Below, piece by piece: positions 1 through 5,740 of a DNA stretch of 12,593 nucleotides. Source of the stretch: JAXDJJ01 sp034665745 (GTDB lineage Bacteria; Actinomycetota; CADDZG01; WHSQ01); the NCBI GenBank assembly GCA_034665745.1, contig JAXDJJ010000071.1, forward strand, positions 1 through 12,593, given 5' to 3'. The notes below the pieces were generated by a model that was not told where the DNA came from, did not search any database, and was given only the letters and a program-made list of their open reading frames with translations. The number at the start of each line of letters is the position of its first letter. Position 1 is the stretch's first letter. The position numbers and the translations under genes were made by a program.

Positions 1-13
1 GCGAAGGGGGGCT

Positions 14-190
14 GTGAGTGGCCGGATCGCCGTCGTCAGCGCAGTGCTATCGGTTCTGATCCCACCGTGGATCTTCCCGGGTGCAGGTGTTGTCGTTCTC
101 ACGTTTGCTGTTGCGCACCGCCGCCAGGGCCAGCCAGACGTCCCGATGGAATCGAGAGCGTTGGAGGCGGGATCGCTTATCCCGAACTAG
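14..190 (+). CDS. small membrane protein, GTG start (hypothetical)
   Basis: This 58-codon ORF starts at GTG14, preceded by a purine-rich AAGGGGG tract (4-10) that could serve as a Shine-Dalgarno sequence. It is too short and has the wrong start codon for many gene finders. Residues about 4-35 are strongly hydrophobic, with a PPW kink, and read as one long or two short membrane segments. A polar tail beginning AHRRQGQ follows, so one membrane anchor with a short cytosolic tail is plausible. The frame is also open to the window edge, so this could be the end of a longer gene. I recognise no family. The next stretch (about 181-267) carries coding-like sequence in another frame, which raises the possibility of a frameshift or sequencing error; see findings. 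Confidence 0.4.
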   Translation: MSGRIAVVSAVLSVLIPPWIFPGAGVVVLTFAVAHRRQGQPDVPMESRALEAGSLIPN

Positions 191-267
191 ACAACTGCCA
201 CCAGGATTACGCCCAACGCAACGCGAGGGAGCTTGCGGACTTACTGAAAGAAGGTCGCTTGCCTTGA
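181..267 (+). other. coding-like segment in a different frame (possible continuation of the ORF at 14)
   Basis: In frame 1, bases 181-267 encode a hydrophilic amphipathic helix (about ELDNCHQDYAQ, then RELADLLKEGRLP) that ends at TGA 265-267. Its composition looks coding: first and third positions are GC-rich and second positions are AT-rich. The ORF starting at 14 stops at 188-190 in frame 2. Joining the two would give a membrane segment plus a helical cytosolic tail of about 85 residues. No convincing independent start for this segment is visible, although the frame is open back past an ATG at 67. It may be a frameshifted gene tail, a sequencing error or chance. Confidence 0.25.
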
Positions 268-299
268 CCAAGGCGAATGAGGTCGCCTAACGTTGCGCC
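264..299 (+). promoter_or_regulatory. promoter of the nitrilase gene, leaderless
   Basis: A TTGACC -35 box (264-269), an 18-nt spacer, a TAACGT -10 box (288-293), 6 nt and then ATG300 line up as a standard sigma-70-type promoter whose transcript would begin at or next to the start codon. There is no Shine-Dalgarno sequence at a usable distance; the nearest purine run, GAGGT at 279-283, is too far away. The -35 box overlaps the TGA that closes the upstream segment. Confidence 0.6.
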
Positions 300-1250
300 A
301 TGCCCGTCTTCGAAACCGTCAAGGTCGCCGCCATCCAAGCTGCTCCGGTCATCCTCGACGCCGATGCAACCATCGACAAGGCACTCGGTCTTCTCCATCG
401 GGCGGCCGATGACGGGGTGCAGCTCGCCGTCTTCCCGGAAACCTTCGTTTCTGTGTATCCGAGCGGGGCCTGGGGTCACCAGGCTGCACAGTTCGGTGGG
501 TTCGACGAGATGTGGGAGCGACTGTGGGCGTCGTCCATCGAAGTTCCAGGCCCCGCCGTCGACAAGTTGGTTGCGGCCTGCGCCGAACGAGACATCCTTT
601 GCGCGATCGGGATAAACGAGAGAGAGATCGAGCGACCTGGGTCGCTCTACAACTCCATGTTGCTGCTGGGGCCCGACGGCCTATTGATCAAGCATCGGAA
701 GCTCGTTCCCACGATGCACGAGCGTCTGTTCCATGGCCCGGGTGACGGCACCGATCTCGATGTGGCGAAAACGAAGCTTGGCCGGATCGGGGGTTTGATC
801 TGTTGGGAGAACCGGATGCCGTTGGCTCGCTACGAGCTGTACAGCAAAGGCGTGCAGATATGGGTGGCGCCGACTGCAGACGATTCGGATGGTTGGCTGG
901 CAAGCATGCGACACATCGCTATCGAGTCGGGTGCTTTCGTTATCAGCGTTCCTCAATACATCGATCGAACGGCCTTCCCGGCTGACTTCCCGGTGCCCCT
1001 CCCAGACGATCAGGTCTTCGGACGTGGTGGCGCCGCGATCATCGAGCCTCGTGGAGGCGAGGTCATCGCAGGCCCCCTCTACGACGAAGAAGGGATAGTC
1101 ACGGCAACGATCGATCTAAATGTGGGATTGCATGCGAAGAGGTGGTTCGACGTCGTCGGCCACTACAAGCGCATCGATGCAGGCGATCCGCAACCCGGCG
1201 CGCCTGGTGGGGGATGGCCGACTTCCCCGATCTCGGACCCGTTGCAGTAA
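300..1250 (+). CDS. nitrilase (carbon-nitrogen hydrolase family, branch 1)
   Basis: This is a cytosolic hydrolase of the nitrilase superfamily, 316 aa, close to the usual length of bacterial nitrilases. The catalytic residues are all visible: Glu47 in FPETF, Lys134 in HRKLVPT, the second Glu141 in MHERLFHG, and Cys168 in GLICWENRMPL. The CWENxMPLxRxxxY block and the later APTAD (from about 191) and MRHIAIESGAFV segments are typical of true nitrilases (nitrile to carboxylic acid plus ammonia) and related cyanide-degrading enzymes, rather than of amidases. The natural nitrile cannot be read from the sequence. ATG300 is the only sensible start, because an in-frame stop lies at 288-290. The gene stands alone, with its own leaderless promoter upstream and a convergent gene 30 nt downstream. 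Family assignment is firm; substrate is unknown. Confidence 0.93.
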   Translation: MPVFETVKVAAIQAAPVILDADATIDKALGLLHRAADDGVQLAVFPETFVSVYPSGAWGHQAAQFGGFDEMWERLWASSIEVPGPAVDKLVAACAERDILCAIGINEREIERPGSLYNSMLLLGPDGLLIKHRKLVPTMHERLFHGPGDGTDLDVAKTKLGRIGGLICWENRMPLARYELYSKGVQIWVAPTADDSDGWLASMRHIAIESGAFVISVPQYIDRTAFPADFPVPLPDDQVFGRGGAAIIEPRGGEVIAGPLYDEEGIVTATIDLNVGLHAKRWFDVVGHYKRIDAGDPQPGAPGGGWPTSPISDPLQ

Positions 1251-1251
1251 C

Positions 1252-1290
1252 CGTTTGGGTTGTTCGGCCACACCGGGCCACTACCAAACG
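1252..1290. terminator. inverted repeat between convergent genes, possible bidirectional terminator
   Basis: CGTTTGG (1252-1258) pairs exactly with CCAAACG (1284-1290). Inside the loop, GGCC (1266-1269) can pair with GGCC (1276-1279). The structure fills the 30-nt gap between the nitrilase stop and the convergent acetyltransferase stop, and its right arm covers the last codons of the latter. There is no U-run on either side, so it is not a classical intrinsic terminator. Confidence 0.35.
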
Positions 1291-1811
1291 TCGCCCGAGC
1301 GGTCCTCGCATGAGATGGGGGCCGACAGGTCAACGGTCGCACTCGGGCCGAAGCGAAGGACCATCAGGTAGCCGTCGTCGTCTGCGGTGCGGGTGAGGCC
1401 TCCGTCGCGCCGGACGTAGGTGGGCCCGGTCCAGTTCTCCCAGCCGAAACGGTTGTAGAACCCGAACAGGTCGGTGCCGAGAGTTCCCATCTCGTAGTTC
1501 GACCTGACGTAGGCGGTAGCGGCAGTCATCGCGGCCGATGCGAAACCTTCCCCGTGCCGCGTGATGTCAGTGCCGACACCCTCCACGTACCCGACCTGGA
1601 ACGGTCGAGAGTCAACTTCGAGGGTGCGAGGGACGACCGAGGCATGCGATACGACCACGCCGGCGTCCTCCACGATGAAGTGGATCCCACCCACCGTGTG
1701 TTCCCAGTCCGAGTCGGCGAAATCACCCTCGAACGTAGCGACGAGGAGCTGGTGGATCTCCTCGAGCATCGACGATGAGACTTCGGTCGTGGGCAAGGCG
1801 CGCACGGTCAT
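1281..1811 (-). CDS. aac(2'): aminoglycoside 2'-N-acetyltransferase homologue, AAC(2')-I type GNAT
   Basis: This 176-aa GNAT protein would transfer acetyl from acetyl-CoA to the 2'-amino group of aminoglycosides, in the cytosol. From memory of mycobacterial AAC(2')-Ic (181 aa), the match runs end to end: GDFADSDWEHTVGG near residues 29-42, GYVEGV at 74-79, an acetyl-CoA loop around RHGEG (85-89), FGWENWTGPT at 122-131, TRTADDDG at 140-147, and the distinctive C-terminal GDVW with a terminal Trp176. Asp35, Glu77, the DDD at 144-146 and the terminal tryptophan correspond to the aminoglycoside-contacting positions of that family. ATG1811 overlaps the stop of the exporter gene (ATGA, 1811-1808), so translation is probably coupled. 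Mycobacterial members are chromosomal and not always clinically active, so resistance is likely but not proven. Confidence 0.9.
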   Translation of the reverse strand: MTVRALPTTEVSSSMLEEIHQLLVATFEGDFADSDWEHTVGGIHFIVEDAGVVVSHASVVPRTLEVDSRPFQVGYVEGVGTDITRHGEGFASAAMTAATAYVRSNYEMGTLGTDLFGFYNRFGWENWTGPTYVRRDGGLTRTADDDGYLMVLRFGPSATVDLSAPISCEDRSGDVW

Positions 1812-3040
1812 CCCGTTGTGCCTTCGGAACTCGCGCGCTCGAGCATCGCATTGCTGAAGAGTTTCAGCGCGACGAGCGCCAGCACAACGTAGAGCCCGGT
1901 AGCCATGTAGAAGGGTGCGCGCAGACCGTATGCGCGACCCAAGAATCCGCCCAGTAGCGCACCGATCGGCATGGTTCCCCAGGCCAGCAGGCGGTACACG
2001 CTATTGACGCGCCCTAGGAGTCGGTCCGGGATGATCCGCTGGCGCATCGACACCGTGATGACGTTCCATGACGTTATGGGCCAGCCAAGTAAGGCAGCCC
2101 CCGATGCGACGATGTAGGGGTTGCTCGTTGCTCCCATCAGCAGGTACGACACAGCGGAGAGGGCGAGGCCGATGAAGATCGTCCTTCCACCCCCGATGCG
2201 TCGTGCGACGCGGCCAGACGTAAGGCCGCCGATGAGGCTTCCGATCGCCATGCTGCTCAGCAGCAACCCGTAGCCAGCTTCGGTCAGGTGCAGGATCTGC
2301 ACCGCGAATAGCACGAAGATCGAGAAGCACGCGGTGCTCATCATGTTCATGAGGCCCACGTAAGCCGCCATGTTGCGCAATAGGTGATGCGCCCGCAACC
2401 ACCTCAGGCCTTCCGCGATCTCGTGACGTAGGCGTGTTGCCGGAACACTTGTATCCCGGGGGTTACTGAAGCTTCCTACGAGCAGGAATATCAGCAGGGC
2501 CGAGATCGCGAAGGATCCTGCGTCGACCAGGAACGGGAGCGCGGCGACGGCGGCGAACAGGAAACCGCCGATCGGGGGCCCGATGAACTGATTGGCGGTT
2601 AGCTCCGCGGCGACGAGGCGACCGTTTGCCTTCTCCAACAACGAATGTTCAACGAGACGAGGCATCAAGGCCTGAGCTGCGTTGTCGAACATCGTTTCTG
2701 CCATCCCGAGAGAGAACGCAAAGATGTACAGCACCAACAATGACGTGTTGCCGGTGAGCACCAGGATGGCAAGCGTCGCCATAACGCATGTGCGGAACGC
2801 GTTCGCGATCACCATGACCACGCGGCGGTCGAGTCGGTCGACCAGCGCGCCTGCGGGAAGTGCGAACAAGAACCAGGGAAGGGACGCGGCCAGATCTATC
2901 CCCGCGACCTTTGCGGGGTCGCGGGTCAACGTGATGGCCAACAACGGCAGGGCTACCCATCGCACCCCGTCGCCGAGGTTCGAGATCGCCGAAGCGGTCC
3001 AGAGTTTCACGTAGTTCAGGCCGAGCGGAGCGTCTGCCAT
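1808..3040 (-). CDS. MFS efflux transporter (DHA3-like)
   Basis: This is a 12-helix major facilitator, about 410 aa, in the inner membrane. Hydrophobic segments run almost continuously from about residue 12 to 400. The cytoplasmic loop after helix 2 carries the MFS motif A (GALVDRLDRR, residues 64-73), and a central hydrophilic loop follows helix 6 (around residues 190-220, NPRDTS then LRHEIAEGLRWL). The AEGLRWLRAHHLLR block and overall pattern resemble the drug-export group that includes MefA, TetV and mycobacterial Tap. The ORF is open to ATG3073, but I prefer ATG3040. It has a TACCCT box 8 nt upstream, gives a typical MFS N-terminus (MADAPLGLNY), and removes an 8-nt overlap with the divergent gene at 3066. 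The downstream AAC(2') gene overlaps its stop, suggesting a joint drug-defence unit. The substrate is inferred only from context. Confidence 0.9.
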   Translation of the reverse strand: MADAPLGLNYVKLWTASAISNLGDGVRWVALPLLAITLTRDPAKVAGIDLAASLPWFLFALPAGALVDRLDRRVVMVIANAFRTCVMATLAILVLTGNTSLLVLYIFAFSLGMAETMFDNAAQALMPRLVEHSLLEKANGRLVAAELTANQFIGPPIGGFLFAAVAALPFLVDAGSFAISALLIFLLVGSFSNPRDTSVPATRLRHEIAEGLRWLRAHHLLRNMAAYVGLMNMMSTACFSIFVLFAVQILHLTEAGYGLLLSSMAIGSLIGGLTSGRVARRIGGGRTIFIGLALSAVSYLLMGATSNPYIVASGAALLGWPITSWNVITVSMRQRIIPDRLLGRVNSVYRLLAWGTMPIGALLGGFLGRAYGLRAPFYMATGLYVVLALVALKLFSNAMLERASSEGTTG

Positions 3041-3048
3041 CGGTGAGG

Positions 3049-3058
3049 AGGGTAGCGT
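3049..3058. promoter_or_regulatory. back-to-back -10 elements of a divergent promoter pair
   Basis: On the minus strand TACCCT (3054-3049) lies 8 nt upstream of ATG3040 of the exporter. On the plus strand TAGCGT (3053-3058) lies 7 nt upstream of ATG3066 of the reductase. The two hexamers share the TA at 3053-3054, so only one could be melted at a time. Neither has a clear -35 box. A GAGGAGGG run (3045-3052, plus strand) also lies upstream of ATG3066, but at 13 nt it is too far away to be an ideal ribosome site. Confidence 0.5.
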
Positions 3059-3065
3059 CCCAAGG

Positions 3066-3998
3066 ATGCTCATCCTGAACCGAGCCGAGGTCGAAGAACT
3101 GCTAGATCTCGACGTGCTTATCGACGCACTCGCGCCTGCCTTCGTGGAGCTGAGCGCCGGCAGAGCCTCGGTCCCTCCGCGCGTTGCGGCCCTTGCCCCC
3201 GACGGGTTCCTCGGGGTGATGCCCGGCTACGTGGAAGGAACCTTGGCAGTGAAGCTGGTCAACGTTTTCAACGCCAACCACGCGAAAGGTTTGCCCAGTC
3301 ACCAAGCGGTGATCGCGTTGTTCGACTCGAGTGATGGGACGCCACTAGCGATCATGGATGGCACTGCGATCACGGCGGTACGCACCGCATGCACATCGGC
3401 GTTGGCAACCCGAGAGCTTGCGCGCAAAGGCGCCAGGACCCTTGCAGTGATCGGGGCGGGGGTCCAGGGCCGAGCGCACCTTCAGGCGATCCCACGGGTC
3501 CGCGATTTCGGTGAGATCCGCGTGTCGAGCCGCTCGCGTGACCACGCGGTGTCGTTGGCGAGCGAGTTCGATGCGGTTGCTTCCGATGATTTCGAGTCGG
3601 CGGTCCGCGGGGCCGATGTCGTGTGTCTCTGCACCGATGCCACCACGCCGGTCATCGACCGCAGGTGGTTGTCTTCTGGGGCTCATGTGACATCGGTCGG
3701 TGCTTCGTTCGGAGGGGGAGAGCTCGACGAGGCCACCGTTCGCGACGGTCTGCTTGTCGTCGAGTCTCGGGTTGCGTTCGAACCACCTCCGGCAGGAGCG
3801 TTCGAGCTCCAGGGTCACGATCCCGCGTCTGCCGCGGAGCTGGGCGAGATCTTGAGCGGCGCCCACCCCGGCCGCACGTCCGACGAGGCCATCACCGTTT
3901 ACAAGTCGATGGGGCATGCCGTCGAGGACGCCACCGCGGCCCGTCTGGTGTACGACGCCGCGACCCGGGCCGGACGAGGGCTCTCGGTCGACCTCTAG
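3066..3998 (+). CDS. ornithine cyclodeaminase / mu-crystallin family NAD(P)-dependent reductase
   Basis: A soluble oxidoreductase of 310 aa, normal for the family. The N-terminal substrate domain contains Arg39 (PPRVA), Lys63 (LAVKLVN) and Arg106 in MDGTAITAVRTACTSALA. A Rossmann domain begins at VIGAGVQGRAH (about 128-137), and the chain ends with the family's MGHAVEDATAARLVYDAA helix. In ornithine cyclodeaminases an aspartate acts in the segment here read as SVGASFGGGELDE. A Ser occupies that place, as in mu-crystallin-like ketimine reductases, so a ketimine/imino-acid reductase or alanine-dehydrogenase-like role is more likely than ornithine cyclisation. The gene diverges from the exporter with overlapping -10 boxes and ends just before a strong promoter. 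Family is firm; substrate is not known. Confidence 0.9.
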   Translation: MLILNRAEVEELLDLDVLIDALAPAFVELSAGRASVPPRVAALAPDGFLGVMPGYVEGTLAVKLVNVFNANHAKGLPSHQAVIALFDSSDGTPLAIMDGTAITAVRTACTSALATRELARKGARTLAVIGAGVQGRAHLQAIPRVRDFGEIRVSSRSRDHAVSLASEFDAVASDDFESAVRGADVVCLCTDATTPVIDRRWLSSGAHVTSVGASFGGGELDEATVRDGLLVVESRVAFEPPPAGAFELQGHDPASAAELGEILSGAHPGRTSDEAITVYKSMGHAVEDATAARLVYDAATRAGRGLSVDL

Positions 3999-4006
3999 CG
4001 GGATAT

Positions 4007-4039
4007 TTGACACTCCTATAACACTCCTATTAGAGTGTC
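4007..4039 (+). promoter_or_regulatory. promoter with overlapping repeated operator candidate, upstream of the sulfatase
   Basis: A perfect TTGACA -35 box (4007-4012), an 18-nt spacer and TAGAGT (4031-4036) form the best promoter in the window, set in an AT-rich island. Interleaved with it are three copies of one half-site: ACACTC at 4010-4015, ACACTC at 4021-4026 and the inverted GAGTGT at 4033-4038. GACACTC (4009-4015) and GAGTGTC (4033-4039) are a perfect 7-bp inverted repeat. ACACTCCTAT occurs twice, 11 nt apart. Half-sites spaced by about one helical turn across both promoter boxes suggest a repressor operator, for example of TetR or MarR type. No regulator gene is adjacent. Confidence 0.6.
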
Positions 4040-4160
4040 GACTTCCCAAGCGGAAGCCCGGGTTCCTAGCCATGGGCACGGCACACCACCACCAGCCGCC
4101 GCTCGGTCGACCGGGCTTACCGGAGACCACATCCCTGTTGGTCTATCCGGAGGAGTTTCA
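4040..4160 (+). promoter_or_regulatory. about 120-nt 5' untranslated leader of the sulfatase, with RBS
   Basis: The predicted transcript start is near 4043, so the leader is about 118 nt, long for this window. It ends in a strong Shine-Dalgarno sequence, GGAGGAG (4149-4155), 5 nt before GTG4161, which fixes the start. Small stems can be drawn, for example CTTCC with GGAAG near 4042-4056. I cannot match the leader to a known riboswitch. Confidence 0.4.
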
Positions 4161-5678
4161 GTGAAGAAGAAGATCTTGAGCGCGCTCGCGCTCGCTGGTG
4201 TTTTCGTTGGGGTCGCGGTACCGATGTCTCACGCGCAGCGTTCGAAGCCGACACAGGCACCATCCGACCGTCCCAACATCATCACGATCATGACCGATGA
4301 CCAAGACATCGCCTCGCTGAAGTACATGCCGCGGTTGAAGCGGCTACTGATCGATCAAGGCACGACGTTCACGAACCACACCGTCGTGTTCCCACTGTGC
4401 TGCCCGTCGCGCTCCGGGTACCTCAGCGGGCAGGTCGGTCACAACAACAACGTGCGCGGCAACACGCCTCCTGAGGGCGGATATGGCAACCTCGACTGGA
4501 CAGACACGTTGCCGGTGTGGCTGAGTGCCTCCGGCTACGCGACGGATCACCTCGGCAAGTATCCGAACGGATACGATGGGAGCCAGCATCCGGAGAGCCA
4601 GGGCGTTCCGCCGGGGTGGACGGACTGGAACGGAGCGGTCGACCCGACAACGTACGAGTTCTATCACTACGTCCTCAACGAGGATGGTACGAACGTCAAG
4701 CACGGGGCATCGGAAGAGGATTACCAAACCGATGTTCTGACGGGCAAAGCGACGGACTTCATCAAGAAGAGCTCCGATGACGACAAGTCGTTCTTCCTTG
4801 ACGTCGCGTATCTCGCTCCACACTGGGAGTTCCGTCCCGGGTCGACAGGAACCGTGAACCCGGGAGACATCGAGGGTCTGAATAGCCCCGAAGACATCCT
4901 TGGCAACCCTCCCGTGCCTGCACCCCGACACGTCGGCATGTTCGAAGGTCTCAAGGCTCCGCACACTCCGTCGTACGACGAGAAAGACGTGTCGGACAAG
5001 CCGGGCTTCGTGCAGAGCACCGACCCGATGTCGGATGCGCAGAAGCGCACGATCGATGTTTGGTATCAGCGTCGTATCGAATCGCTGCAAGCGGTCGACG
5101 AGGGCATCGCGAAGATCCTCGGAACGCTTGCCGATCAGGGCGAGCTGGACAACACCTACATCATCTTCGTGGCCGACAACGGGTGGATGCAGGGGGAGCA
5201 CCGACTCTCGCTGCAGAAGATCCGCGCCTATCGCGAATCTTCGACCGTTCCTTTGATCATCAGGGGCCCGGGGGTCGCTCGTGGCGCTACGGTCACCGAT
5301 CCAACGAGCAGCGTGGACATCCCTGCCACGATCGCAGACCTAGCCGGAGCGACGGCGGGTCATCCGCTTGATGGGATGTCGCTGGCGCCTTACCTGGAGG
5401 ATGCTTCGACGAAGCTCAAACGAGCAGTCTTCCTCGAAACCTCAACCGACGATGCCGGGTACTACGGGGTCCGGGTTGGCCGCTGGCGCTACATCGAATA
5501 CAACACCGGAGAATCGGAGCTTTACGACCAGATCGCAGATCCATGGGAGCTCGAGAGCCTCCATGCAGATCCTTCGACCAAGGACCTGGTCGCGCAACTC
5601 CACGACCTGATCGAAAGCTTCCGGGGCTGCGCTGGTGCGGATTGTGTGGTCACAGGAGTGAGACTGGCGAAGGTCTAG
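4161..5678 (+). CDS. secreted formylglycine-dependent sulfatase
   Basis: A type I sulfatase of 505 aa that hydrolyses sulfate esters outside the cytoplasmic membrane. GTG4161 is chosen over the upstream open frame because GGAGGAG precedes it and the protein then begins with a clean signal peptide: KKK, a hydrophobic core at about 5-20, and a cut near SHA-Q (25/26). The active-site signature CxPSR is present as CCPSRSGYLSG, with Cys80 to be converted to formylglycine. Metal-binding MTDDQD (44-49) lies upstream, and a later VADNGWMQGEHRL block is the usual C-terminal metal/substrate segment. The GKYPNGYDG and GVPPGWTDW segments resemble the glucosamine-6-sulfatase/arylsulfatase branch, so a sulfated sugar is a reasonable substrate guess. 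A maturation enzyme (FGE or anaerobic type) must act in trans; none is in the window. A second exported hydrolase follows 62 nt downstream. Confidence 0.93.
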   Translation: MKKKILSALALAGVFVGVAVPMSHAQRSKPTQAPSDRPNIITIMTDDQDIASLKYMPRLKRLLIDQGTTFTNHTVVFPLCCPSRSGYLSGQVGHNNNVRGNTPPEGGYGNLDWTDTLPVWLSASGYATDHLGKYPNGYDGSQHPESQGVPPGWTDWNGAVDPTTYEFYHYVLNEDGTNVKHGASEEDYQTDVLTGKATDFIKKSSDDDKSFFLDVAYLAPHWEFRPGSTGTVNPGDIEGLNSPEDILGNPPVPAPRHVGMFEGLKAPHTPSYDEKDVSDKPGFVQSTDPMSDAQKRTIDVWYQRRIESLQAVDEGIAKILGTLADQGELDNTYIIFVADNGWMQGEHRLSLQKIRAYRESSTVPLIIRGPGVARGATVTDPTSSVDIPATIADLAGATAGHPLDGMSLAPYLEDASTKLKRAVFLETSTDDAGYYGVRVGRWRYIEYNTGESELYDQIADPWELESLHADPSTKDLVAQLHDLIESFRGCAGADCVVTGVRLAKV

Positions 5679-5727
5679 GAAGCGGGTCTCGAGCGGCGAA
5701 CCCTTCAGAGTCGGAGTCGGAGGAACC

Positions 5728-5734
5728 GGGAGGG
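5728..5734 (+). promoter_or_regulatory. Shine-Dalgarno site fixing the CocE hydrolase start
   Basis: GGGAGGG lies 6 nt before GTG5741. The reading frame is open far upstream into the sulfatase gene, but only GTG5741 combines a ribosome site with a signal peptide at the N-terminus. Confidence 0.6.
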
Positions 5735-5740
5735 ATCGAG

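Noticed and set aside
3041..3073. Exporter start at ATG3073
   Set aside because: It would overlap the divergent gene start by 8 nt and has neither a ribosome site nor a well-placed -10 box, while ATG3040 has TACCCT at 8 nt. It is not fully excluded.
4010..4030. CRISPR-like or mobile-element repeat in ACACTCCTAT copies
   Set aside because: There are only two direct copies 11 nt apart, within a promoter, with no spacers or target-site features. An operator explains them better.
3345..4130. Long antisense open frame (261 codons) opposite the reductase
   Set aside because: The composition is Arg/Gly/His-rich shadow sequence, and it covers the promoter at 4007-4036, so it is not a plausible gene.
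4050..4150. Known riboswitch in the sulfatase leader (for example ydaO/cyclic-di-AMP type)
   Set aside because: A GCGGAAGCCCGGG stretch is mildly similar to the opening of actinobacterial ydaO elements, but the later conserved blocks are missing.
4035..4160. N-terminal extension of the sulfatase back to GTG4035
   Set aside because: The extension would put the signal peptide in the middle of the protein, starts upstream of the predicted transcript start and has low-complexity non-family sequence. GTG4161 has a strong ribosome site.
4344..5201. Long antisense open frame (285 codons) inside the sulfatase
   Set aside because: This is a shadow frame caused by GC-rich codon bias. It is rich in R, V and H, has no domain, and lies opposite a gene with complete catalytic motifs.
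5543..5740. N-terminal extension of the CocE hydrolase into the sulfatase gene
   Set aside because: The open frame overlaps the sulfatase by more than 100 nt and would bury the signal peptide. GTG5741 has GGGAGGG 6 nt upstream.
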